Below, piece after piece: positions 55,463 to 64,000 of a stretch of DNA of 64,000 nt. The stretch covers positions 682,001 through 746,000 of the forward strand of contig NZ_PYMH01000002.1 in NCBI RefSeq assembly GCF_003025555.1, read 5' to 3'. Both the position numbers and the translations under genes were made by a program. Each line of letters opens with the position of its first letter. Position 1 is the first letter of the stretch. This DNA comes from Photobacterium lutimaris (lineage in GTDB: Bacteria; Pseudomonadota; Gammaproteobacteria; Enterobacterales; Vibrionaceae). The notes under the pieces were generated by a model, which was not told the DNA's origin, ran no database searches, and worked only from the letters and a program-made list of their open reading frames with translations.

Positions 55463-57385
55463 ATGAGTGATTGGCCTATCCAAAATGCGCGTGACGTTTA
55501 CAACATCCCTTACTGGGGACAAGGCTACTTTGACATCAACCCTCAGGGTGAGGTCGTTGTCAGGCCTGACATCCAAAACCCGTTCAATACGATTGCCCTG
55601 TCCCAGTTGGCAGATCAGCTAATTGCCAAGGGCGCGTCTTTGCCGGTATTGGTGCGCTTTCCCGATATTCTCCATCACCGGGTCGATACCCTGTGTACGG
55701 TATTCAACCAGGCAATTGACCACTACCAGTACCAGGGTGAGTATTTGGCGGTCTACCCGATCAAGGTTAACCAGCAAGAAGCCGTGGTCAGTGAGATCCT
55801 CGCTAGCCAATATGCCAAGCAGCAGCGTCAATTAGGTTTGGAAGCCGGCAGCAAGCCGGAGCTGATGGCGGTACTGGCCATGGCCCAACAAGCCAGCTCC
55901 GTGATTGTCTGCAACGGTTACAAAGACCGGGAGTATATCCGTCTGGCGCTTATCGGTGAAAAACTCGGCCATGACGTTTATATCGTACTGGAAAAGCTGT
56001 CCGAGCTTAACATCGTAATGCAAGAGGCGATTGAGCTTGGTGTCAGACCACGCCTTGGCCTGCGTGCTCGCCTTGCCTCTCAGGGCAAAGGCAAATGGCA
56101 GGCCAGCGGTGGCGAAAAGTCCAAATTTGGTCTGTCGGCTTCCCAGGTATTATCGGTAGTCAACCAGCTGCGTGATAATGATATGCTCGACTGCCTGCAG
56201 TTGTTGCACTTCCACCTCGGCTCGCAAATTGCCAACATCCGTGATGTACGCAGTGGTGTCGGTGAAGCAGGCCGCGTCTATGCCGAGCTGAAAAAGCTCG
56301 GTGCAGGGATCACCACGGTCGATGTCGGTGGCGGCTTGGCGATTGACTATGAAGGTACCCGTAGCCAGAGCAGTTGCTCGATGAACTACAGCCTGCGCGA
56401 GTATGCCAACAATGTTGTCTACACCCTAGGCGATATCTGCAAAGAGTACAGTATTCCGATGCCGAGAATCATCTCGGAATCAGGTCGTAATCTGACCGCT
56501 CACCATGCGGTACTGATCACTGACGTCATTGGTGTAGAACGGTATAAACAAGAGCCAGTCAATCCACCAGAGACAGCTGCACCGCAGATCTTGCACAACA
56601 TGTGGCACTCGTGGCGGGAGCTGATGACACTGACCGATGCCCGCTCTCTGATTGAGATTTACCATGACAACCAAAGCGATTTGGCCGAAGTCCATACTCA
56701 GTTCGCCCTCGGGATGCTGAGCTTTACCGAGCGGGCTTGGGCTGAACAAATTAGCCTGCGGCTGTGCTACGAGCTGGAAAAAATGCTGTCGGCAAAAAAC
56801 CGGGCCCACCGCCCGCTGCTGGATGAACTGCATGAGCGCCTTGCTGACAAGTTTTTTGTCAACTTCTCGCTGTTCCAGTCACTGCCTGACGCATGGGGGA
56901 TCGACCAAATCTTCCCGATCCTGCCGCTGAGCAATCTCGACAAGGAGCCTGAACGCCGCGCGGTCATTTTGGACATCACCTGTGACTCTGACGGCGCTAT
57001 TGAGCAATACGTTGAGGGACAGGGGATCGAGAAGACGCTGGCAGTCCCGGCTTGGAGTGATGAATCGCCCTATCGTATGGGGTTCTTCCTTGTTGGCGCT
57101 TATCAGGAGATCCTGGGAGATCTACACAACCTGTTCGGTGATACCGATACAGCGATAGTCCGCGCCCAGCGAGAAGGCGGTTATGAGATTGAGCGAATTG
57201 ATCACGGCGACAGCGTTAAAGATGTCCTGCGCAGTGTCCATCTCGACTCTGCCACCTTCTTGGCACAGTACGAACTGATGGTTAAACAGCACCTGCCTGA
57301 AAACGAGCATCGCGCTATTTTGGCCGAGCTTGAAGAAGGGCTAAACGGCTACACCTACTTGGAAGATGTCCAAAGCCAGCGCTAA
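55463..57385 (+). CDS. speA: Biosynthetic arginine decarboxylase SpeA
   Basis: Converts arginine to agmatine, first step of putrescine synthesis. 640 residues, PLP-dependent fold III. The PLP Lys is in [13 protein letters not shown] near residue 100. Other signatures are [55 protein letters not shown] and the C-terminal [10 protein letters not shown] with [30 protein letters not shown] is 7 bases before ATG. speB follows in the same operon. Confidence 0.96.
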   Translation: MSDWPIQNARDVYNIPYWGQGYFDINPQGEVVVRPDIQNPFNTIALSQLADQLIAKGASLPVLVRFPDILHHRVDTLCTVFNQAIDHYQYQGEYLAVYPIKVNQQEAVVSEILASQYAKQQRQLGLEAGSKPELMAVLAMAQQASSVIVCNGYKDREYIRLALIGEKLGHDVYIVLEKLSELNIVMQEAIELGVRPRLGLRARLASQGKGKWQASGGEKSKFGLSASQVLSVVNQLRDNDMLDCLQLLHFHLGSQIANIRDVRSGVGEAGRVYAELKKLGAGITTVDVGGGLAIDYEGTRSQSSCSMNYSLREYANNVVYTLGDICKEYSIPMPRIISESGRNLTAHHAVLITDVIGVERYKQEPVNPPETAAPQILHNMWHSWRELMTLTDARSLIEIYHDNQSDLAEVHTQFALGMLSFTERAWAEQISLRLCYELEKMLSAKNRAHRPLLDELHERLADKFFVNFSLFQSLPDAWGIDQIFPILPLSNLDKEPERRAVILDITCDSDGAIEQYVEGQGIEKTLAVPAWSDESPYRMGFFLVGAYQEILGDLHNLFGDTDTAIVRAQREGGYEIERIDHGDSVKDVLRSVHLDSATFLAQYELMVKQHLPENEHRAILAELEEGLNGYTYLEDVQSQR

Positions 57386-57464
57386 TTCGCAAACCTGCAA
57401 AGAAAAATGAGAACAGGCCACCAGCCCACTGGTGGCCATTGACCGACCCTAGGAGCCAACAACT

Positions 57465-58379
57465 ATGGCCACGCTTGCTACTCACCCTGATTACTCGCTA
57501 ACGGCGAATGCCTTCGGCTTTCTGCGCCAACCGCTACAATTCAACCCGCACGCAACCGATGCCGATGTCATCATCACCGGCGTCCCGTTCGATATGGCGA
57601 CGACCGGGCGCTCTGGCAGCCGCATGGGTCCAAATGCCATTCGCCAAGTATCAACCCACCTTGCTTGGGAAGGAAAACGCTGGCCTTGGTCTTTCGAGCT
57701 AAAAGACAAGATCTCTATTGCCGATTGTGGTGATTTGGTTTTTGACAGCGGTGATGCTGGCCAGATGTGCGAACGTCTTGAGCACCATGCGACATCATTA
57801 TTGGAAGCTGGAAAAACCCTGCTGACATTCGGCGGTGATCACTTTGTCACTTTGCCGCTGTTACGTGCCCACGGAAAGAAATTCGGTAAGATGGCCCTTA
57901 TCCATTTCGATGCCCATACCGATACCTATGATATGGGTAGCCAATTTGACCACGGTACCATGTTCTACCATGCGCCGAACGAAGGCTTAATTGACCCTGA
58001 GCACTCGATTCAAATTGGGATCCGTACCGATTACGACAACAAGCTCGGTTTCCGTGTTTTGGATGCCGGTACAACCAACGACTGGTCTGTCGAGCAGATT
58101 GTCGAGAAAATTAAACACACCGTGGGTGACATGCCGGTCTACCTGACCTTCGATATCGACTGTCTAGATCCGGCCTTTGCCCCAGGCACAGGTACGCCGG
58201 TATGTGGCGGGCTGACATCAGATAAAGCGCTGAAAATCATTCGTGGTTTGCAGGGAATTAATCTGATCGGTATGGATGTCGTCGAAGTTGCGCCAGCCTA
58301 CGATCATGCCGATATGACCGCGTTGGCCGCTGCGACCATTGCCACCGATCTGCTGCACTTGTTTGCAAGTAGTAAGTAA
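57465..58379 (+). CDS. speB: Agmatinase SpeB
   Basis: Hydrolyses agmatine to putrescine and urea. 304 residues. Manganese ligands are in [23 protein letters not shown] and [17 protein letters not shown], the three ureohydrolase signatures. AGGAG precedes ATG. It sits 79 bases after speA. Confidence 0.96.
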   Translation: MATLATHPDYSLTANAFGFLRQPLQFNPHATDADVIITGVPFDMATTGRSGSRMGPNAIRQVSTHLAWEGKRWPWSFELKDKISIADCGDLVFDSGDAGQMCERLEHHATSLLEAGKTLLTFGGDHFVTLPLLRAHGKKFGKMALIHFDAHTDTYDMGSQFDHGTMFYHAPNEGLIDPEHSIQIGIRTDYDNKLGFRVLDAGTTNDWSVEQIVEKIKHTVGDMPVYLTFDIDCLDPAFAPGTGTPVCGGLTSDKALKIIRGLQGINLIGMDVVEVAPAYDHADMTALAAATIATDLLHLFASSK

Positions 58380-58385
58380 GGCAAA

Positions 58386-58416
58386 AAAATAACCGCCCAA
58401 GGGCGGTTATTTTATT
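58386..58416. terminator. Bidirectional terminator, speB / clpA
   Basis: AAAATAACCGCCC / GGGCGGTTATTTT stem with a 2-base loop; both convergent genes end here. Confidence 0.88.
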
Positions 58417-58438
58417 TCTGGATTAAAACAATTACAGC

Positions 58439-60703
58439 TTAATGGGCAGGTTCGAGATCACTGCTGAACTGGAAATCCAACTCATCGTTTACGATATCTA
58501 CGCGTACCGAACCACCGTTGACCAAGCTACCAAATAGCAATTCGTTCGCCATTGGTTTTTTCAGGTTGTCCTGAATCACTCGGGCCATCGGGCGGGCACC
58601 CATAGCCTTGTCATAACCTTTGTTGGCCAACCACTCACGGGCTGTCGACGACACTTCCATCGATACACCACGGGCATCGAGCTGAGCCTGCAGTTCGACA
58701 ATGAACTTGTCGACCACCAAAGAAATAACGTCTTTCTCAAGATGGTTGAACCAGATAATGCCATCGAGACGGTTACGGAACTCTGGCGTGAAGACGCGTT
58801 TGATTTCGCCCATCGCATCAAGACTGTGATCCTGTTGGATCAAACCGATCGACTTGCGGACAGTCTCGGTTACACCGGCATTGGTGGTCATCACCAAGAT
58901 AACATTGCGGAAATCCGCCTTGCGACCGTTGTTATCCGTCAGGGTACCGTTGTCCATTACCTGAAGTAGTAGGTTAAAGACATCCGGGTGTGCTTTCTCA
59001 ATTTCATCAAGCAGTACCACGGAATGTGGGTTCTTAATAACAGCATCAGTCAGCAAACCGCCCTGATCGTAGCCCACATAGCCTGGAGGAGCACCAATTA
59101 AACGGCTCACGGTATGACGCTCCATGTACTCAGACATATCAAAGCGAAGCAGCTCAATACCCAGCGTACGTGCAAGCTGTACCGTCACCTCTGTCTTACC
59201 TACCCCCGTCGGGCCGGCAAATAGGAATGAACCCACAGGTTTATTCTCGGCGCCCAATCCAGCACGGCTTAGCTTAATCGCCTCGGTAAGGACATCGATA
59301 GCCGGATCCTGACCGAACACTAGCATCTTGAGTTTGTTATCCAGCTTCTGCAGCACATCACGATCACTGGAAGAGACTGACTTCTCAGGGATACGCGCCA
59401 TCTTGGCAATCATCGCCTCAATATCACTGACATTGACTGTTTTCTTGCGGCGGCTGGCTGGTGCCAAGCGGCAACGAGCACCCGCTTCATCAATGACGTC
59501 AATGGCTTTATCGGGCAGGTGGCGCTCATTGATATACTTAGCCGACAACTCCACAGCCGCACGGATAGCCTTGTTGGTGAAGCGAACTTCATGGTGCGCT
59601 TCGTACTTCGGCTTCAAGCCCATCAGGATCTTAGTGGTATCGTCGAGCGATGGCTCGATAATATCAATCTTCTGGAAACGGCGTGACAACGCACGCTCTT
59701 TCTCGAAAATGTTGCTGTATTCCTGATACGTGGTCGAGCCCATGCAGCGCAGCTTACCGTTGCTCAGCAGCGGCTTAATCAAGTTAGCAGCATCGACTTG
59801 GCCACCAGAGGCTGCACCCGCGCCAATGATGGTATGAATTTCATCAATGAACAGGATGGCTTGATCTTCTTTCTCAAGCTGCTTCAAAATGGCCTTAAAG
59901 CGCTTCTCGAAATCACCACGGTATTTGGTACCCGCCAGCAGCGAACCGATATCCAGTGAATAAATCACACAGTCTTTGATCACATCAGGCACTTGGCCTT
60001 CAACAATACGCCATGCGAGACCTTCGGCTATTGCCGTTTTACCCACACCAGCCTCACCAACCAACAATGGGTTGTTCTTGCGGCGGCGGCACAATACCTG
60101 GACCGTTCGCTCAAGTTCAGTATCACGACCAATTAGCGGATCGACCCCACCCGCACGGGCAAGTTGGTTGAGGTTTGTAGCAAAGTTCTCGAGTTTATCT
60201 TCTGAGCTCTGCTCTGAACGTGGTTCTTCACCACCCACATCTGGGCCGTTGATATCATCGTTGTCGCTGTCTTTGACAGTGCCGTGTGAAATGAAATTAA
60301 CGACATCCAAACGGCTAATATCACTCTTCTTGAGCAAGTAAGCCGCATGTGATTCCTGCTCGCTGAAAATCGCGACCAATACGTTTGCTCCGGTCACTTC
60401 GCTGCGGCCGGAAGACTGAACGTGGAATACAGCACGCTGTAATACACGCTGGAAGCTGAGTGTAGGCTGAGTTTCCCTGCTTTCATCATCCACTGGAATC
60501 AGTGGCGTCGTTTGTTCAATAAACGAATCAAGCTCTTTGCGCAACGTATCAAGATTAGCTCGGCAGGCCAGTAACGCCTCCTGGGCTGCTGGGTTTTCCA
60601 ATAATGCCAACAGCAGGTGTTCAACCGTCATAAACTCATGACGTTTCTCTCTCGCTCGCGCAAAAGCAGCATTCAAGCTCGCTTCAAGTTCTTTATTTAG
60701 CAT
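58439..60703 (-). CDS. clpA: ClpA ATPase subunit of ClpAP protease
   Basis: AAA+ unfoldase that feeds ClpP. 754 residues, close to E. coli's 758. The N domain ([37 protein letters not shown]) binds ClpS. D1 has Walker [17 protein letters not shown] and Walker [11 protein letters not shown]2 has [15 protein letters not shown] and [15 protein letters not shown]. The IGL loop that docks ClpP reads SIGLIQQD. It is cotranscribed after clpS. Confidence 0.97.
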   Translation of the reverse strand: MLNKELEASLNAAFARAREKRHEFMTVEHLLLALLENPAAQEALLACRANLDTLRKELDSFIEQTTPLIPVDDESRETQPTLSFQRVLQRAVFHVQSSGRSEVTGANVLVAIFSEQESHAAYLLKKSDISRLDVVNFISHGTVKDSDNDDINGPDVGGEEPRSEQSSEDKLENFATNLNQLARAGGVDPLIGRDTELERTVQVLCRRRKNNPLLVGEAGVGKTAIAEGLAWRIVEGQVPDVIKDCVIYSLDIGSLLAGTKYRGDFEKRFKAILKQLEKEDQAILFIDEIHTIIGAGAASGGQVDAANLIKPLLSNGKLRCMGSTTYQEYSNIFEKERALSRRFQKIDIIEPSLDDTTKILMGLKPKYEAHHEVRFTNKAIRAAVELSAKYINERHLPDKAIDVIDEAGARCRLAPASRRKKTVNVSDIEAMIAKMARIPEKSVSSSDRDVLQKLDNKLKMLVFGQDPAIDVLTEAIKLSRAGLGAENKPVGSFLFAGPTGVGKTEVTVQLARTLGIELLRFDMSEYMERHTVSRLIGAPPGYVGYDQGGLLTDAVIKNPHSVVLLDEIEKAHPDVFNLLLQVMDNGTLTDNNGRKADFRNVILVMTTNAGVTETVRKSIGLIQQDHSLDAMGEIKRVFTPEFRNRLDGIIWFNHLEKDVISLVVDKFIVELQAQLDARGVSMEVSSTAREWLANKGYDKAMGARPMARVIQDNLKKPMANELLFGSLVNGGSVRVDIVNDELDFQFSSDLEPAH

Positions 60704-60751
60704 AAGGCACCTCCCCTAAATACCACTCAATGATGGCGTGCCGGAAAAAGA

Positions 60752-61072
60752 CTATGCCTTTTCCTTCGTACACAGTAGCGGATGTTCATGCTCCCTCGCA
60801 TACATCATCACCTGAGCCACCTTAGTTTCGGCAACCTCGGCAGTGAAGGTTCCGCACACCGCTTTCCCCTCGTAATGCACAGTTAGCATCAACTGTGTTG
60901 ATTTCTCCAGATCCATGGAGAAGAACTTCTGTAACACTTCTATCACAAAATCCATCGGTGTGTAATCATCATTGCTCAAAATTACTTTGTACATCGATGG
61001 TGGCTTAACCTGGACTTCCTTTTCCTCCAAGACATCTGAGTCAGGAATGATCCACTCGTATAACTTACTCAT
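60752..61072 (-). CDS. clpS: ClpS adaptor, N-end rule recognin
   Basis: A 106-residue adaptor that delivers N-degron proteins to ClpA. The core [23 protein letters not shown] and [40 protein letters not shown] are canonical. The pocket Asp-Asp and His are present. It precedes clpA and is divergent from the small Cys-rich gene. It connects with aat and bpt, which make its substrates. Confidence 0.97.
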   Translation of the reverse strand: MSKLYEWIIPDSDVLEEKEVQVKPPSMYKVILSNDDYTPMDFVIEVLQKFFSMDLEKSTQLMLTVHYEGKAVCGTFTAEVAETKVAQVMMYAREHEHPLLCTKEKA

Positions 61073-61222
61073 AAACTTAACTTACCAATACAGTAGGAAT
61101 AGTCTACCAAGAAACAATGAGTTATCACTCAATAACGTTTTCATGGTTTATTCGACTGACATTTCCCTACCTCTATATTCAGACTAATGCACACATTGTA
61201 TTCCAGCAAATCAGAGATGACT

Positions 61223-61423
61223 ATGACTAAGCCGACAATCCGGACGAATTGCCGCCGTTTTGAGTCAGACTGGGAGATAACGCCAAAGTGCATGAACTGC
61301 ATATCTTGTATACCAGAAAAGCAAGAATGTGCAGAAAGATGTCAAAAATTTAATGTGGCACCATATTTTAACAAAATGTTATGCAACCAGCTTGACTGCC
61401 CAACTCATTTTACTAAAGTGTAA
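61223..61423 (+). CDS. Small Cys-rich hypothetical protein
   Basis: A 66-residue protein (from ATG 61223, with AGAG about 8 bases upstream; ATG 61187 and 61217 also possible). It has nine Cys in about 60 residues, with the dense run CMNCISCIPEKQECAERC, i.e. C-x2-C-x2-C-x6-C-x3-C, then CNQLDC. This pattern suggests metal binding (zinc or iron-sulfur). There is no signal peptide. It lies between divergent clpS and cspD. I do not recognise the family, and it could be a chance frame, though the Cys spacing argues against it. Confidence 0.5.
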   Translation: MTKPTIRTNCRRFESDWEITPKCMNCISCIPEKQECAERCQKFNVAPYFNKMLCNQLDCPTHFTKV

Positions 61424-61533
61424 CCTGTAGTAGATATTAACTGCATCAAATTAGCATTAGTATGCAAGTCGTGTTAGAAAGGAGATAGCAGACTAATGCA
61501 AAATGGAACTTGAATGCACAGAAGGAAGTAAGC

Positions 61534-61755
61534 ATGGCAACAGGTACAGTTAAATGGTTTAATAACGCTAAGGGATTTGGTTTTATCTGCCCTGAGACAG
61601 GCGAAGGCGATATTTTCGCCCATTATTCGACTATTCAGATGGATGGCTACCGTACACTAAAAGCAGGCCAGCAGGTCAACTATACAGTTGAAACTGGTCC
61701 TAAAGGGTTCCATGCCAAGGAAATCGTTCTTGTTGAAGGTGAAGCCGTAAAATAG
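61534..61755 (+). CDS. cspD: Cold shock-like protein CspD
   Basis: A 73-residue OB-fold protein; E. coli CspD binds single-stranded DNA and inhibits replication in stationary phase. ATG 61534 has GAAGGAAG upstream. RNP1 is KGFGFI and RNP2 is DIFAHYS, in MATGTVKWFNNAKGFGFICPETGEGDIFAHYS. Its place next to clpS-clpA is conserved from E. coli. I name it CspD from that context. Confidence 0.93.
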   Translation: MATGTVKWFNNAKGFGFICPETGEGDIFAHYSTIQMDGYRTLKAGQQVNYTVETGPKGFHAKEIVLVEGEAVK

Positions 61756-61782
61756 TCACGTTCATTTATACGATTCTTTCTG

Positions 61783-61809
61783 AAGGCGAGCAACTGCTCG
61801 TCTTTTTAT
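61783..61809 (+). terminator. Intrinsic terminator after cspD
   Basis: AGGCGAGCA / TGCTCGTCTTTTT hairpin with a G-U pair and T-run. Confidence 0.75.
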
Positions 61810-61992
61810 TACCTTTACCTTCCGCAATAAAACACGGCATTCGCCCGACGATCATCCCTTCTTCCCCTTCAATCAAACTGCATAAATCACGCATAACCAC
61901 CCAGTAAGACAAACCCACAACAATTAACAAAACAATCACAAACCATTGCGAAACTCACCTATTATCTATCCTTCTAGCATAAAACAGGCACA

Positions 61993-62022
61993 AAAAAGCC
62001 CAGCTCTTGGCTGGGCTTTTTC
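61993..62022 (-). terminator. Terminator after icd
   Basis: AAAAAGCCCAGC / GCTGGGCTTTTT stem, 5-base loop, T-rich on the minus strand. Confidence 0.85.
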
Positions 62023-62049
62023 TTACTTTATCGCAATGATGACACAGAA

Positions 62050-63303
62050 TTACATCTGCTCAATCATGTCATCAGCAAACTCAGAACACTTACGCAGTGT
62101 TGCACCTTCCATTTGGCGCTCAAAATCGTAAGTCACCGTCTTGTTGCTGATAGCCGCTTCCATTGAACTGATGATCAAATCAGCCGCTTCTGTCCAACCT
62201 AGGTGGCGAAGCATCATCTCAGCCGATAGGATCAATGAACCCGGGTTCACTTTGTCTTGGCCAGCGTACTTAGGTGCCGTACCGTGGGTTGCTTCAAACA
62301 GTGCCACACCATCACCAATGTTTGCACCCGGTGCGATACCAATACCGCCAACCTGTGCAGCCAATGCATCAGAGACATAGTCACCGTTCAGGTTCATCGT
62401 CGCAATGACATCGTATTCTGCAGGACGTAGCAGGATTTGCTGCAAGAATGCATCAGCAATGCTGTCTTTGATAACGATTTCTTTGCCCGTATTCGGGTTC
62501 TTCAGCGTCATCCATGGGCCGCCGTCTAGCAGCTCAGCACCAAACTCTTTCGCTGCCACTTCGTAACCCCAATCTTTGAAGGCACCTTCGGTGAACTTCA
62601 TGATGTTACCTTTGTGAACCAACGTTAGCGAGTCACGGTCGTTGTCAATCGTGTACTGAATGGCAGCACGCACAAGACGCTTGGTACCTTCTTCAGATAC
62701 CGGCTTGATACCGACACCACATTGCTGTGGGAAACGGATTTTCGTGGCGCCCATTTCATCTTGCAAGAACTTGATGACTTTATCAGCTTCTGCAGTACCC
62801 GCCTGGAACTCGACACCCGCGTAAATATCTTCTGAGTTTTCACGGTAGATAACCATGTCAGTCAGTTCTGGCTGCTTAAGTGGGCTTGGTACACCATCGA
62901 AATAGCGCACTGGACGAACACAGATGTATAGGTCTAGCTCTTGACGAAGCGCAACGTTGAGTGAGCGGATACCGCCACCAACAGGGGTTGTCAACGGGCC
63001 TTTGATTGCAACTTTGTAGTCACGGATAAAATCAAGGGTCTCTTGCGGTAGCCAAGCATCTTCACCGTATACTTGCGTTGATTTTTCACCGGTGTAGATT
63101 TCCATCCAGGCAATCTTTCGGTCACCGCCATACGCTTTATCGATAGCGGCATCAACAACTTTAATCATAGCAGGGCTTACATCAACCCCAATACCGTCAC
63201 CTTCGATGTAAGGAATGACAGGGTTGTTAGGAACGACCAGTTTACCTTCAGAATCCAGAGTGATTTTCTGACCTTCAGCTGGTACAACTACTTTACTATC
63301 CAT
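62050..63303 (-). CDS. icd: NADP-dependent isocitrate dehydrogenase
   Basis: TCA-cycle enzyme that oxidises isocitrate to 2-oxoglutarate. 417 residues. The substrate and phosphorylation loop is [27 protein letters not shown], where the Ser is the AceK target in E. coli. Metal-binding Asp are in [17 protein letters not shown]. The NADP-specific region is near [23 protein letters not shown]. It is divergent from rluE, as in E. coli. Confidence 0.96.
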   Translation of the reverse strand: MDSKVVVPAEGQKITLDSEGKLVVPNNPVIPYIEGDGIGVDVSPAMIKVVDAAIDKAYGGDRKIAWMEIYTGEKSTQVYGEDAWLPQETLDFIRDYKVAIKGPLTTPVGGGIRSLNVALRQELDLYICVRPVRYFDGVPSPLKQPELTDMVIYRENSEDIYAGVEFQAGTAEADKVIKFLQDEMGATKIRFPQQCGVGIKPVSEEGTKRLVRAAIQYTIDNDRDSLTLVHKGNIMKFTEGAFKDWGYEVAAKEFGAELLDGGPWMTLKNPNTGKEIVIKDSIADAFLQQILLRPAEYDVIATMNLNGDYVSDALAAQVGGIGIAPGANIGDGVALFEATHGTAPKYAGQDKVNPGSLILSAEMMLRHLGWTEAADLIISSMEAAISNKTVTYDFERQMEGATLRKCSEFADDMIEQM

Positions 63304-63445
63304 TTAAATCTCCTAGCGTCCATTTGTTATCTTTTTGTAAGATGCGCGCAAATCATACTTGAATTTTTATCGATACGCCACTCATGGAATTTTTCGAGTA
63401 TAATAGGCATGTCAATTTACTTTTCTCTCGTACAACTCGCTATTT

Positions 63446-64000
63446 ATGAAGCCAAACACCTCTTCGCGTCAACCCAAACGTAATAATAATGAGCGCAGAA
63501 CATCAAGATTGCGCAATAAACCAAGGCGTCCCCGTGGCCCCACAAGGATCATATTATTTAACAAACCTTATAACGTCCTCACCCAGTTTACAGGCGAGCC
63601 GGGGGATCAGACCCTGTCTGATTTTATTCCGGTAAAAGACGTCTATCCCGCCGGCAGATTGGACAAAGACAGTGAAGGATTGTTAGTACTGACTAACGAC
63701 GGCATATTGCAGGCGCGGTTGACCCAACCAACGTCCAAGCAACCCAAAACCTACTGGGTTCAGGTTGAAGGTTCTCCTCGCGAGGAAGAGCTTGAGCAGC
63801 TGCGCCGTGGTGTTACCCTGAAGGACGGTCCAACCCTGCCGGCTGAGATTGACATCATCGACGGTCCTGAGGTTTGGGAACGCGTGCCACCAGTCCGGGA
63901 GCGAAAAAGTATACCGACCACGTGGTTGGCAATCACCCTCAAAGAAGGCCGTAACCGTCAGGTACGAAGAATGACCGCGCATATCGGCTATCCGACCCTG
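63446..64000 (+). CDS. rluE: 23S rRNA pseudouridine synthase RluE (partial, 3' end outside window)
   Basis: Converts U2457 of 23S rRNA to pseudouridine in E. coli. I translated 185 residues by hand to the window end: a basic N-terminal tail ([31 protein letters not shown]), then [15 protein letters not shown], the catalytic Asp in [20 protein letters not shown], and [21 protein letters not shown], the C-terminal signature of the RsuA/RluE group. There is no S4 domain in front, which fits RluE. It neighbours icd, its E. coli partner. The real start could be further in, but the synteny is clear. Confidence 0.88.
   Translation, partial: MKPNTSSRQPKRNNNERRTSRLRNKPRRPRGPTRIILFNKPYNVLTQFTGEPGDQTLSDFIPVKDVYPAGRLDKDSEGLLVLTNDGILQARLTQPTSKQPKTYWVQVEGSPREEELEQLRRGVTLKDGPTLPAEIDIIDGPEVWERVPPVRERKSIPTTWLAITLKEGRNRQVRRMTAHIGYPTL

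Overview
The window is a stretch of main chromosome from a marine gammaproteobacterium of the family Vibrionaceae. The gene orders lolCD / PilZ protein-mfd-csiV, hinT-ycfL-lpoB-thiK-ycfP-ndh, pabB-nudL-sdaC-sdaA, grxA-ybjL, fadE-psrA, hexR-pykA, aat-bpt-infA, speA-speB, cspD-clpS-clpA and icd-rluE are those of Vibrio and Photobacterium chromosome I. The moderate base composition would fit a Photobacterium or Grimontia-like species, but the species is an inference. There is no rRNA, tRNA, prophage, transposase or CRISPR array; the window is almost all core genome.

Layout. 1-7400: lipoprotein export (lolD partial, lolC), a degenerate PilZ protein, transcription-coupled repair (mfd), the cell-wall factor csiV, an acetyltransferase. 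7500-15340: FKBP isomerase, a small protein, NADH dehydrogenase ndh with FNR-type boxes, and an envelope block (ycfP, DUF6279-type lipoprotein, thiK, lpoB, ycfL, TPR lipoprotein, hinT). 15780-24420: chemoreceptor, pyrC with an unusual promoter, and an RND pump with two lipoprotein adaptors. 24830-37760: class I fumarase, pabB, nudL, serine uptake and deamination (sdaC, sdaA; a consensus CRP box lies before sdaC), ADP-ribosylglycohydrolase, a MITE-like repeat, satP, a lipoprotein, nfsA, an iron alcohol dehydrogenase. 38040-47000: grxA, ybjL, a PhoPQ-like two-component system, fabV, fadE and its TetR repressor psrA. 47200-48420: an array of small RNA genes. 48500-64000: a YeeZ-like protein, hexR, pykA, aat-bpt-infA, speAB, clpA-clpS, a Cys-rich small protein, cspD, icd, partial rluE.

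The most striking feature is the 1.2-kb non-coding region between psrA and the yeeZ-like gene. It holds five consecutive transcription units, each with a promoter of the envelope-stress sigma factor sigma-E type (GAAC element, exactly 15-nt spacer after the heptamer, GTC element) and each ending in an intrinsic terminator. The first encodes a short RNA whose 5' end matches the RybB/MicV seed. The other four are near-copies of a ~130-139-nt VrrA-like RNA carrying the same seed internally, followed by a conserved CUCCU motif. A nine-copy heptanucleotide repeat sits between copies 3 and 4. In Vibrio cholerae a single vrrA is known at this locus (from memory), so this looks like a local amplification of the sigma-E sRNA regulon.

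Other signals of interest: a pyrC promoter whose initially transcribed sequence is the same as that described for E. coli upp (UTP-sensitive start selection and reiterative transcription); a PurR-like box before pyrC; a PsrA-like operator; a HexR-like box before pykA; an Arg-rich short reading frame in the long speA leader; and three copies of a TATACCCAAG inverted-repeat element.
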